From: Cryoendolithus antarcticus
Lineage: Eukaryota; Ascomycota; Dothideomycetes; Cladosporiales; Cladosporiaceae
Assembly (NCBI GenBank): GCA_002077065.1
Contig: NAJO01000039.1
Span: 1 to 64,000, forward strand
Reading direction: 5' to 3'
Length of the DNA: 64,000 bases
Shown: positions 9,501 through 19,363 of the stretch, in pieces
Position numbering within the stretch: the stretch's first letter is position 1
Layout of the letters: each line of letters starts with the position of its first letter
Translations under genes and position numbers: made by a program
The notes under the pieces: model-generated
What the model was told of the DNA's origin: nothing
Database searches by the model: none
What the model saw: the letters and a program-made list of their open reading frames with translations, nothing else

Positions 9501-11954
9501 CTACAAGTCTCCATAATGCGGCATCGCAGCCGTTTGATTCCAAGACACCGCATTCAAATCACCGTGGTGATGTTCTCGCTCCTCAATCGCAGCTCGATAC
9601 TACACCACCAGTCAGCAAGAACCCCAATCCTCAATCTCACAGACAGGAAAACATACCTTGAACACAAAATTCAACACCAACGCAACCCCCAACCCCAAAC
9701 AAACAATCACCGGCCCAGCCACAGCATCAAAATCCTTCCCGCTCCTCCCCTTGATCAAGCTAACACGCCACATATACACAAAGTACCCCCACATACCTGC
9801 AAACACAGCGACAAGCGTATACACAACCGCCAAGCCCCTGGCGACGTTGTTATCCACGCCCGCAGCATTGTAGAGACCCAGTCCCAGCGTACCAAGTAAG
9901 ACGGAGACGTGCTGCCATTTAATAAAGGTTCGCTGGTTAGCGAGCCAGACTTTCGCTTCGACTTTGACGGGGCCGGAGTCCTTGATCCAGGTTTCTGGTT
10001 TGGAGACGCCGGGGGGAAGAGCGGTGCGCCGGGAACGGGCGTATTTGGAGGTGCTAAACGAGGGGAAGAGGGTGGTGAGTTTTGACGTAGCAGGGCCGCG
10101 GGTCCCGGTCTCGTCGTCATCGGGTTCGCCGGCGGTGTTAGCTGCTTGGGACTCGGCTACAGGTGCGAGATTGGATTTCCGAGTGTCGAGGGGCTTTGGT
10201 TGGAAGCTCGTGGAGACGTTTGGTGAGCCGACTGGGGAGAGGACGGCTTTACTGCCGCTGCGCAGGGAGGATTTGGAGGGTTTGGTGGTGAGAAACGAGC
10301 CGACTGCGAATTCGTCGTCGCGCTGTTTCTGCGCTTTCGCCTGCTCTTCTTCGAACGCTGCTTGTGGCTCTTGGCGTATATCGGTTTCCATTTCTGAGAG
10401 CCAGAAGGGAAACGTATTGACGTAATCTTCGAACAGCAGCGCGACGCCGTGAACAAACTTGCTGAAGCGGGGCGCTTCCTTGACCAAGTGAGAGGACATC
10501 AGGTCTTTGACCCAGGCGCTGCGCTTACGGTCTGCTGAGAGGATCTTGATCTCGAGCAGGGCGAAGGGGAATTTGGAGATCTCGCCTTTGCGGATTGACG
10601 CAAACGGATATTCCATCCCATTGCTGTCGATGTCGGTACGGTGCCAGCTGTCAGGGTCGCGGATGGGTCGGTCAGTGTCGATCGCGTCTTCCCGGATGAA
10701 GGCAAGATCTGTATCGAGGGAGACGCGCACGCGGTCATCGCCGGGGATCTGGAAGGCGGTGCGTGTATAATTTGCGCGGAGCACTGGCTGCAGGTCATTG
10801 GACTTGATGAAGTCTTGGATTTCGTCGACTGCAGTTTTGAAGTTCTTGACTTCTGGGCTTGAGGCACCGGCTCGATCTGTGAGCTTTTGGATTTGCTTAT
10901 CCATCTTGTAATCGTTCTTGATGAATTGTTGAACGTACTTCTCCTTCATAGCCAAGCGCTCTTCAGAAGCCGAGTCGTCTTCGCGGACCGTCTTCTTCTC
11001 GACGTAGATCTCAGGCTTTGCATTGAGCTGGCCGTACCATCTTAGTCTCAAGCTGGTCGCCTCGCCATGGTCCACTTTCTGAGTGTACAGACTGAACCCA
11101 GGATTATCGAAGTAGATGCTTGTGATCGACGGGTTGGGTTGGTTGGCTTCTGCGATCTTCGTGGTTTGCGGGTTGTATACGAGCACCGGAAGTCTTCGAA
11201 GGATGATGGTCTTCACCTCAAGCAGATTCTCTGGATGCACCCAAAACCTATGTGACGTGTACTCCTCCTTGCCACTATGCGGCTCGCTGATACTCATCCC
11301 CGGGGTCTCGGCACCGTCAAGATGTTGGCGAATGAAGTTGTACATCGCACTCAGCCGGTATAGCAGTGGGCTGTAATCTTCCTTATTGAACGGCAGAGCT
11401 GCGAGACGGACCTGAAGCAATGGGCGCACACGATATGCGTGCCCTCGTTTCCGATCATGCTTCTTCGCCGCCTTGAGGAAGCCGGAGTAATTGATGCGGC
11501 TGTACTTCTCCAGCTCGCTGGTCTCCTTGGTGATCTTGTCAAGCTCGGATAGTACGTCCTTCATGATCTTCGACTTCTCCTCCTCGCTTGGCACCGGCTT
11601 CTTGCCATTGCCATTGCCATTGCCGTCCGCTGGCTCCTCGTTCTCCTTCCCGCCAGCGCCATTCGCCGGGCTCACAGCAACTGCATCCAATTTCTGCTCG
11701 CATTTCGCCGTCCGCTCTCGCAGCTGATCGTATGTCTCTTTGTGGAACGCATGCACCTTCTCCAGCTGCACGTTCACCAGTTCGGCGACGAAATCACCCT
11801 CGTCGTCCTCGGTCCATTGCTCAGCCGTCTGGCGATCGGGTGAGTTGGCCGCCGATTCATCCTCCCGCAGCAGCTTCTTGAGCTTGGCGTAGTCAATGTA
11901 TTGCTCGCGCCATGGCGCGTACACGGCAATTTCCAGAGTCCTACCGAAGCGCAT
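9501..11954 (-). CDS. VTC2: vacuolar transporter chaperone, Vtc2/Vtc3 type (SPX + VTC + DUF202)
   Basis: 798 residues in two exons, 9657..11954 and 9501..9599, split by a 57-bp intron (GTATGT donor, GCTGAC branch, TAG acceptor). Without splicing the protein would end in an unrelated tail; splicing gives NFVFKYRAAIEEREHHHGDL and a 32-residue end exon. The N-terminal SPX domain (about 1-165) starts MRFGRTLEIAVYAPWREQYI, the Vtc2/3 form rather than Vtc4. The central VTC domain (about 200-540) has WVHPENLLEVK, SITSIYFDN and SLRLRWYG, the beta-barrel that binds polyphosphate. Three transmembrane helices (DUF202) lie at about 680-790. SPX senses inositol pyrophosphate; the complex makes polyphosphate at the vacuole. 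An (Asn-Gly)n run sits between SPX helices. ATG at 11954 is preferred to an upstream GTG. Confidence 0.93.
11602..11624. repeat. short hexanucleotide repeat (TTGCCA)n inside VTC
   Basis: More than three tandem copies of a six-base unit encode an Asn-Gly run in the SPX domain of the VTC gene. The unit keeps the frame, so length change would only add or remove Asn-Gly pairs. Confidence 0.8.
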
Positions 11955-12377
11955 CCTCACTGCTGATTACATGTACACACGGGCACATAGCAAGACGAAG
12001 AGAGGAAATAGAGATTGCCATTCTCAGCCATGGCTTTCCCATGCACGACCACTTCCCTGACAAGCTTCGGCCTCCACTTTGCTTGCTTCTGAACCCCCAC
12101 TCGGCCAATGGCAGCGAACACGTGCACGCTGTCCTTGACTCGGGTGCTAGACATGTCTATCTTGCTACATATCTATACGCTGGGGAAGAGTCGAAGAAAT
12201 GAGTATAGAACCTGGACCAACAAGCGTCGTTGATGGGCATACTTGGCGGCATCTCAAGGGCGGAAGGCATTGCGACAACGCGAAGCCGACGGCCAAGATG
12301 AGGTAGGCGGATTCCATGTCATCTTTACCCTCTTCCTCCATCAGCATCATCCCGACATTTGGCAGAGCGGACACAAG
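11955..12377. other. divergent promoter region, VTC / Nudix
   Basis: 423 bp between divergent start codons. No clear TATA box or named site recognised. Confidence 0.5.
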
Positions 12378-13811
12378 ATGGCCGCTCCACTAACGGACGA
12401 CCCGTCGCTTGTTGAGCCGCTGCACACAGTCCTCGACCACTTGACCTTCTCGCCGTATCCGGTTCTCAACACGGAAACCACCAAGAAGCGCGCGTCAGTC
12501 GCATACATTCTCCGCGTCAATCCCTCATACGCCCACTGGCCCGACGACAACTCTCCTCGGCCATCTACTCTCGCCGACTTTTTCGCAACGCCATGGGCCC
12601 AGCACGGCGTCCCCGAAGTCCTCTTCATCAAGCGAGCTTCCCGCAAAGGCGACCGCTGGACCTCCCACATTGCCCTGCCAGGCGGGCGTCGAGATCCTGA
12701 AGATGCCGACGATCAAGCAGCTGCAGTGCGCGAGACATCAGAAGAAGTCGGACTGGATCTTGAGGCACATGCGCTGAAATGTGGGAGTCTACCTCAAAGA
12801 CTCGTGACAACACACTGGGGCAAGAAACCATTGATGGTACTCTGTCCCTACGTCTTCTTGCTCATAGATCACAATGTCCCGCCGCTGCGACTGCAGCCAA
12901 CGGAAGTCGCGTCAACGCACTGGGTTCCTTTACGTCGTCTGCTACAGCCTTCACAAAGGACAGTAGTCTTCGAGGACGTCTCCTCCCGTCTTGCAAACCA
13001 AGAAACGGGCGTGAAGAAATGGATGCTCAGCCTTATCCTGGGCAAGATGATGTTCGCAGCCATAAATCTCGCGCCCACAGAGTCGGTGTTCTCCGTCGAA
13101 ACACCCGTAACTTCTCCCACATCCACCTCACTCCAAGACAATCGCTACGCACGCCCAACACCATACAGCCGTCTCCGCGCTACTGCCACACGCCTAGCAC
13201 GCGCAGACATCTTCCAGCAATTCCCGGACCCACCAGCCGAAGGCCCACTGCAACTCTGGGGTCTCACGCTCGGCGTGGTAGCAGACTTCCTCGACCTCAT
13301 GCCTCCACACAACGCTCTGACACTCTGGACATACCCCACTTTCACACCTCTAGACGTCCGGCTCTCGATCTGGCTCCTTACATACCGCTTCAAACACCGC
13401 AAGCGCGCTGAGCTACAAGCCGGCACTTACCTCCCCTCAGACCCCAACACCGCTCCCAAACCCGACGCGCAATCAGACGACAGCCACCGCCGCTCCTTCG
13501 GCGCCGCAACAGAGTCAATGGTCATCGTTGATCGCTTCGGCCCCGGGGACGTCACGACGGAGAGGCACGATGAGACTGGGTTCCATGGGTTGGGTACGGG
13601 GATCAGGCGGAATAAGACTGATAAGGCGGCTGTTACTACGCTGCTGGAAGGGTTAGTAGAGCGATTGACAAGGGTGTTGCCGGAGATCGCTGACAGAGGT
13701 AGGTATTATGATATTGTTAGGCGCGCTGTGGCGGTGGCGTTGGTAGGGAGGGCGAGCATGCTGATGGTCGTGTTGGCGATCGCTTGGCGGAGATGGAGGG
13801 CAAGGCGGTGA
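12378..13811 (+). CDS. Nudix hydrolase with C-terminal membrane anchor
   Basis: 477 residues, single exon. The Nudix box reads GGRRDPEDADDQAAAVRETS followed by EEVGLDL, fitting Gx5Ex7REUxEExGU, so the metal-binding Glu residues are present; it lies at about residues 100-125. The preceding VLFIKRASRKGDRWTSHIALPGG resembles CoA-diphosphatase-type Nudix proteins (NUDT7/8, Pcd1), but the protein is much longer than that family. The long C-terminal half (about 220-450) has no motif I recognise, and the last 25 residues form a hydrophobic helix closed by a basic RRWRARR, suggesting a tail anchor. The ATG at 12378 (MAAPLTDDPS) is chosen; the frame extends upstream only through non-ATG codons. Substrate cannot be read from sequence. 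Confidence 0.85.
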   Translation: MAAPLTDDPSLVEPLHTVLDHLTFSPYPVLNTETTKKRASVAYILRVNPSYAHWPDDNSPRPSTLADFFATPWAQHGVPEVLFIKRASRKGDRWTSHIALPGGRRDPEDADDQAAAVRETSEEVGLDLEAHALKCGSLPQRLVTTHWGKKPLMVLCPYVFLLIDHNVPPLRLQPTEVASTHWVPLRRLLQPSQRTVVFEDVSSRLANQETGVKKWMLSLILGKMMFAAINLAPTESVFSVETPVTSPTSTSLQDNRYARPTPYSRLRATATRLARADIFQQFPDPPAEGPLQLWGLTLGVVADFLDLMPPHNALTLWTYPTFTPLDVRLSIWLLTYRFKHRKRAELQAGTYLPSDPNTAPKPDAQSDDSHRRSFGAATESMVIVDRFGPGDVTTERHDETGFHGLGTGIRRNKTDKAAVTTLLEGLVERLTRVLPEIADRGRYYDIVRRAVAVALVGRASMLMVVLAIAWRRWRARR

Positions 13812-14557
13812 GATCGATAGAATACATTGAGTGCTTTGCGGATATTTGTACACTTCCAAGTCAGGTACACATACTCAGCCAGCCTGAAGAAACGTTTTCC
13901 TCACTACTTCCTGCAGTGTCCGGCTTCGACGACGTAGCTAATCGACCGTTATGTTGCCAAGCCTTCCAATCTCGAGGCAGGACTCCACCAAAGCAACAGT
14001 GTCGTAGATCAAACCACGCCACCGCACTTCCACCTACATCGCACGAAGGAACACCACCAAGTGACCTTCCCCATCGCGTCTACATAAGTATTTCCGTCCT
14101 GCCATCGCTTCCTTAGCCCAGAAATGGGGTAGGCGAACGATGTGTTTCACACTTCCGCCGCCTCTTTCATCTCCTTCCCTCATGAAACGCCTACTTCGCG
14201 CGGGGACGACGCACAAATCAGCTACATTTCTCCGTGCGCTCTCGAACCTTGCAATCTATCGTGTCGCTAGCCGCCCGCACAGTAGGACTGGACTTGCTTG
14301 GTATGCATGGCGCGAGCCATGTGGTGGAGGGTGGGAGCTTATACATGGTAGGAGGTGATTCCTCTGTTTCTGTCATCTTGCGAGCTTCGGATCGTTCACT
14401 ATCTGCAGAGTAAGAGAAGTCGTTCGTGGCTTTTGTGCCTAGTCATTCGTTTGAAGATATCCTGGTGATATCATAGCCGTTCGTTACAGTGTTACATTCT
14501 TGCCCAGGAAAATCTCACCACGAGCTGTCCTCATAGCACCAACAGTCAACATCGATC
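13812..14557. other. intergenic region upstream of the AA9 gene
   Basis: 746 bp. Expected to hold the AA9 promoter. I see no convincing ORF or RNA gene. Confidence 0.5.
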
Positions 14558-15949
14558 ATGTCCATCCTCAAGACCACCGCTCTCCTTGGCTCCTTCGCCG
14601 CCTCTGCCTACGCTCACGGCTACGTCTCCGGCTACGTAGTCGACGGTCAATACATCCAAGGCTACAGCAAGAATTTCCAATGGCAGCGTAACCCGCCAAT
14701 CGTCGCCGGCTGGTCCACCCCAGAGGTGATCGACACTGGCTTCATCGGTCCACAGAATTATACCACGCCGCAGATCATCTGTCATCTGGATGCGACACCA
14801 GGCGGGACCTCAGTCAAGATCGCTGCCGGCAGCGAGATCACCCTTCAGTGGACTCCATGGCCCGTGTCTCATCACGGCCCCGTCATCGACTACCTAGCTA
14901 GATGCACAGGCAAAGACTGCACGACCGCTGACAAGACCACGCTCGAGTTCTTCAAATTCGCCGAAGCCGGCCTTGTCGAGGACCTTCCCGAGAAAACCTA
15001 CGGCGTCACGGGCAAATGGGCCTCTGACGACCTGATCGCGAACAACAATTCCTGGGTTGTCAAGATACCTAGCGACATCGCGCCGGGGCCGTACGTACTG
15101 CGCCACGAGATCATCGCGCTGCATTCGGCGCATGAGGTCAATGGCGCGCAGAACTACCCGCAGTGTGTTAATCTTGAGATCACGGGATCGGGGACTGCGT
15201 CGCCAGTGGGTATCACTGGAGACAAGCTATATCCTAATACTACTGCGCCGGGGATCTTTGTTAGCATCTACCAGCACCTTGGTGGCTATGAGATTCCTGG
15301 CCCCGCACTGTACTCTGCTGCGGACAGCGGAAGCGCGCCATCGTCGGCCGCGTCCTCTACAGCTGCAGCTGCCACGAGCGCACCGGCGACAAGCGCAGCC
15401 TCCTCGGCGGCAGTGCCAGAGACGAAGTCGCCTTCGTCAGCATTCCCGACGACCTTCCAGACCATCGGTGCCTCGTCCTCCGCAACTTCATTCGTCGCTG
15501 CAGCTCCCTCGAGTGCCTACACCCCGCCATCTTCCGCTGCTGGCCCTTCCACCGCAGCGTCTACGGCAGCTCCAGCAGCGACGTCTTCACCCGACGCCCC
15601 GTCTGCGCCTGACACTACATGTACATCTATCGTCACGATCCCTGCTACAGTCACGACAGATGTCTACACCACCATCACGTCAGCTCCCGACGCCATCTCA
15701 GCCATAGCCGACACGGTGCCCAGCTCAGCTTTGACCGCTACGATTAGCCAGGCATTACCCTCGCCTGCAGCGTTCGGAAATTCGAGTGAGAGCGGAAGTG
15801 CCGCGCCGGGGTACCCGAGTAAGCCATTGCCCGAAGGTTTCACGTTGAAGGATGTGCTTGAGTGGGCGGCGTATCTCCTGGGGAAGGCTTTCAGCCAGGA
15901 TGGCGAGAAGCTGAAGAGACACGCAAGAGACATGACTCTTACTTCTTAG
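14558..15949 (+). CDS. secreted AA9 lytic polysaccharide monooxygenase (formerly GH61)
   Basis: 463 residues, single exon. A 19-residue signal peptide ends in SAYA, leaving His20 as mature His1, the first ligand of the copper histidine brace. The second brace His is in SHHGPV (His105); Gln198 and Tyr200 in GAQNYPQC are the secondary-sphere and axial residues. Cys75/Cys203 and Cys116/Cys121 are the likely disulfides. AA9 enzymes oxidatively cleave cellulose or related beta-glucans. The catalytic module ends near residue 252, followed by a Ser/Ala/Pro/Thr-rich linker (about 255-400). There is no CBM1; instead the chain ends in a short helical module with GFTLKDVLEWAAYLLGKAF and a basic KRHARD. 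No GPI signal is visible. Confidence 0.95.
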   Translation: MSILKTTALLGSFAASAYAHGYVSGYVVDGQYIQGYSKNFQWQRNPPIVAGWSTPEVIDTGFIGPQNYTTPQIICHLDATPGGTSVKIAAGSEITLQWTPWPVSHHGPVIDYLARCTGKDCTTADKTTLEFFKFAEAGLVEDLPEKTYGVTGKWASDDLIANNNSWVVKIPSDIAPGPYVLRHEIIALHSAHEVNGAQNYPQCVNLEITGSGTASPVGITGDKLYPNTTAPGIFVSIYQHLGGYEIPGPALYSAADSGSAPSSAASSTAAAATSAPATSAASSAAVPETKSPSSAFPTTFQTIGASSSATSFVAAAPSSAYTPPSSAAGPSTAASTAAPAATSSPDAPSAPDTTCTSIVTIPATVTTDVYTTITSAPDAISAIADTVPSSALTATISQALPSPAAFGNSSESGSAAPGYPSKPLPEGFTLKDVLEWAAYLLGKAFSQDGEKLKRHARDMTLTS

Positions 15950-16329
15950 TCGGTATGGACGAGCTATTATTCAGACAGCACGGCTCATGGTATTGTCTTC
16001 GGCGTATATCGCTTAACATGGATGGGGACATTGCAGGCCCCGACAATTGACGTCGCCTATCTGTAGGCATTTTTGTTGTACATATATCTTTCACTTCTTG
16101 ATGACTTGAGTATCGCTTCTTCTCGATCTTCTCGTGTGTGCAGGTGCAGATTGTCGCGTAGCCCAATCGGTAATTGTTGCTGCCCAATGTCGATCACAGA
16201 ACGGTCACGCCCAACTTGACTGCATCAACCTGGACTTTCAACAATCGATGCATTTCACTACATCGACCAGCAACTCTACACATTTGACATCGACAATAAC
16301 ATGATCGATCGATCAAACAAACTATCCCA
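15950..16329. other. intergenic, AA9 / WD40
   Basis: 380 bp between tandem plus-strand genes; 3' end of one and promoter of the next. Nothing further recognised. Confidence 0.5.
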
Positions 16330-17546
16330 ATGTCGCGCTCTGATACGAATGCAGACTACTTCTTCCAAACCTCCGCCTCCATAGAGCAAATTGAGCGCCG
16401 CAAAGCAAAATCAAAAAACACCCTCGGACGACCGATAAAACTCCCTTCAAAGATATTATCAGTTCTCGCAGACCCCTACGATGAGCGAGCCGTCTACGTC
16501 GCCGAAGCAGCCGGCGAGCTGAAGCGAATCGTACTTGAGGTAGGTGGCCCAATCTGTCGAATTTCACAACTTCTACTAACACCATCTCTCAGACCGGCGA
16601 ACAAATCCCAGTCTCCCACCACACCGCCCCTCTAACCTCCCTAGCCCTAACGCCCTCCGGCCAACGCCTTTTTACAGGTTGCTGGGACAAGCACATCTAT
16701 AGCACAGACTTCGAGTCCGGCGAGTCCGCCACCTTGACAGGGCACACCGACTTCGTGAAATGCCTCCTCGCTACGTCCATCTCGGGTGTCGATGTCTTGA
16801 TCTCCGGAGGCTCGGACGCAACGATCATAGTCTGGAATCTGGAGACTAGCAAACCGCGGTTCAAGTTAAAGGGCCATGCGAAAGCGGTGTTGGGGCTGGC
16901 TGTCGATCCGTTGAGTTTACCTGCGAGTTCGAATTTGCCGGGGAAGGACTTTGTGCTGTTTTCTGCTAGTTCAGATCGCGAGATCCGAAGGTGGAGGGTG
17001 AATCTGGAGAACGGTTTTGAGGAGCCCGAGAGTCTGGAGAAGGCTATCACTGTGCACGAGACTTCCGTCTACTCGATGGCGTTCGACTCCGATGGCGATC
17101 TGTGGACTGCGAGTGCGGATCGCACGGCACGGCATCTAGTCAGGGAGAGAGGGTGGGAGAGCGACACGTTGCTTGAGCATGGGGACTTTGTGACGGATGT
17201 GCTCGTTGCTGAGGATCTCGGATTGGTTGTGACGGCTTGTAGGGACGAGGGGGTCAGGGTGTGGGATATGAGCAGCGGAGAGCTGGTAGTGGACTACCAG
17301 GGGCATTTTGAGGACGTCACAGGGCTAGTCAGGGCAGGTACGAGTACGGTGGTGAGTGTGAGTATTGACGGGACCCTACGGCAATGGAGTCTTGATCGGG
17401 TAGAGATAGGGCGATATGTCAAAGAGAGGGAAGATGAGGAGCACAGTGGTGGACCGGTGCAGGCTAAAGTGGAAAAGTTGAAGAAGCCGGCGCTCAGTGT
17501 CGAGGAGGAGGCCGAGTTAGCTGAGCTGATGGATGAGGATGATTAA
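16330..17546 (+). CDS. WD40-repeat protein
   Basis: 387 residues from exons 16330..16539 and 16593..17546; the 53-bp intron has GTAGGT, CTAAC branch and CAG. Repeats are visible as LFTGCWDKHIYSTD, LISGGSDATIIVWNLE, LFSASSDREIRRWRV, LWTASADRTARHLV, VVTACRDEGVRVWDM and VVSVSIDGTLRQWSL, about six to seven blades with GH..WD-type spacing, filling residues 75-335. The N-terminus carries a basic stretch (IERRKAKSKN) and the C-terminus an acidic, Glu-rich tail (EEEAELAELMDEDD). I do not recognise an orthologue group; WD40 proteins act as scaffolds and the sequence does not say for what. Its 3' end faces a minus-strand gene 55 bp away. Confidence 0.85.
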
Positions 17547-17601
17547 TCGTATGTCCATACAGAAGATCCAGCGTTGCTCATCGCCGGCCGAGAAATTCTT
17601 A

Positions 17602-18231
17602 CTACCTTACCACCCATGAGTATACGTCGGCCTGTCCCACTGTCCATCCCTCAATCCCCTCAACACCGAAGCCGAGGTTTTCCCTGTCCACTGCCGCCTC
17701 CCTTCGCCTGGTATAGAACAGCCCCAAGTGCCTACGACCCGTTCTAGCATCATGTCCTCCTTTCGCGACCCGTAATCCCCTCTGCTCAGTTAAGCTCACA
17801 CCAAGCGAATGCAACTTCGCTCTGATCACGCTGAACAGGTCATCATAGTTCATCGACTCAGAGAGCATGATCGGATCCATTACCGTACATGCTGTAGTAA
17901 TGCCACGATCCGGTAACAAGACGTTCGGTTGCAAGTGGCGGATTTTGATTGACACTGTGAAGGTGTCCGGTCGATAACGTTCCGACGGCGTGGCGTTGCG
18001 AGTATATGGTGGAGGAGACTGACGTACGCCTTCAGACTCAGGTTGAGCTGGTCTTGGTGGCTCTGACATTCGTGCGGCCCGTAGGTCGGGGAAGATGTGG
18101 ATGATACTCATGTCCATCGCTGCAAGTTCGATGGCTTCCAACTGGACTCTTTGCCATTCCTTCGAATCGTGCTGATGTGTGGGTACTGGACACCGACTTG
18201 ACCGCAGACTGATACGCTTCACTTCAGTCAT
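17602..18231 (-). CDS. hypothetical protein
   Basis: 209-residue uninterrupted frame with ATG at 18231. I recognise no domain. The middle contains a Pro-rich disordered patch (SEGVRQSPPPYTRNATPS), then a stretch of alternating hydrophobic residues (FTVSIKIRHLQPNVLL), suggesting a small folded C-terminal half ending WTVGQADVYSWVVR. It lies 118 bp downstream of the BET1 stop on the same strand. It is supported by length and lack of a better frame on the other strand rather than by homology. A GTAAGG at the very end could be a splice donor, so the C-terminus may differ. Confidence 0.5.
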   Translation of the reverse strand: MTEVKRISLRSSRCPVPTHQHDSKEWQRVQLEAIELAAMDMSIIHIFPDLRAARMSEPPRPAQPESEGVRQSPPPYTRNATPSERYRPDTFTVSIKIRHLQPNVLLPDRGITTACTVMDPIMLSESMNYDDLFSVIRAKLHSLGVSLTEQRGLRVAKGGHDARTGRRHLGLFYTRRREAAVDRENLGFGVEGIEGWTVGQADVYSWVVR

Positions 18232-18349
18232 GTGTACAATCCTGCGAAGGCAGACTCTCCCTATTGACCAGTAGCATACATCCAGCCCTTGGCTATATTC
18301 GGTTCAACAGTGAAGACATTCCCCTGGCGTCCTACGCCGTCCACATCGC

Positions 18350-19032
18350 TCAAGATAGCCTCACATACCAGAACAACACGATCAGGAACGCAAAGAACCC
18401 TACCCAGACCCTCCACCCAACCCCAGTGCTTTCAGCCATCCTCAGCATCCTGGTCATAGTCCCCTTCAACCGTCTACTCGTGCCCTCAAATCCATCGTTC
18501 ATCTTCTCTGCCAGCGCGCTGGAATCCCTGATCTCGTCTCCGATAGCCACAGTGATCTTCCCAGTTCGCGTCAGCACTCCCTTCCCAGCTTCCGCCACAA
18601 GAAAGCGCGACTTACATCCTTCAACATCCTCACCTTCCCCATCATCACACTAACCTGCTCATCATTCTGACTCTCCAACTCGTCCAGCACAGCCCCACTA
18701 TACTGCCCTTTCCGATTCGGCGTCGCGGGTCTGAACCCACCGTCTCCACTGTGCCGGTCCCCAGGGTATGCGCTGAAAGCCGGCCCGCCTGAAGGCTCGG
18801 GGTTTAGATGTGCGTCGTGGCTGTAGGGCGAAGAGTTGTAAGCTGGGAGGGGGGAGTTGCGAGAGGAGGTTCGGGGCGGAGCGGAGGAGGCGGAGGTTGG
18901 GCGCGAGCGGGTGGATTGGGCCTCGTAGGAGGAGAAGAGGGAGTTGCGGGAGTCGCGTTGGGGGAATCTGCGAAAGTGTCAGGCGTGATTCGAGGCGGAG
19001 CGACAATGACTTGAGACTTACCTCGACGCCAT
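18350..19032 (-). CDS. BET1: Bet1-type SNARE, ER-Golgi transport
   Basis: 189 residues in three exons: 19022..19032, 18616..18967 and 18350..18556, with introns of 54 and 59 bp, both with GTAAGT donors and CTGAC branches. Exon 1 codes only MAS plus two bases. The SNARE motif begins LDELESQNDEQVSVMMGKVR and continues as ITVAIGDEIRDSSALAEKMN into a C-terminal transmembrane anchor (WVGFFAFLIVLFWYVRL). Bet1 is a Qc-SNARE for COPII vesicle fusion with the cis-Golgi. The N-terminal 90 residues are Ser/Pro/Arg-rich and disordered, longer than in yeast but usual in filamentous fungi. Confidence 0.93.
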
Positions 19033-19363
19033 GGCGAACAGTCGCAGTGGTGCTCAAGACTGACGTTGTTCCACTACTCGGAGATAAGGTTTGGTGTTTC
19101 CGGGGTGTGGATCCTTTCTCAGTGAATGAACTGGGCAGGCACACATATCAGGTTACGAAGACTTTGTATTAGATGCTTGTGAGCGCTGTATACCGTGCAG
19201 AAGCGTCAACACAATTACTGGACAAGCAGCCTGGCCGCTGACATCCGATTACCGCAACGTCAGCAATACGGACACGTGGCGGAGTCCGTCAAGTATGCAA
19301 ATGTCACACTGCTTTATGCTACATGCTCTAGGTATATGTGGTTCATCCCGCTGTCTCAGCGCC
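19033..19363. other. intergenic, BET1 promoter / PEX16 3' end
   Basis: 331 bp between tandem minus-strand genes. No ORF or motif supported. Confidence 0.5.
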
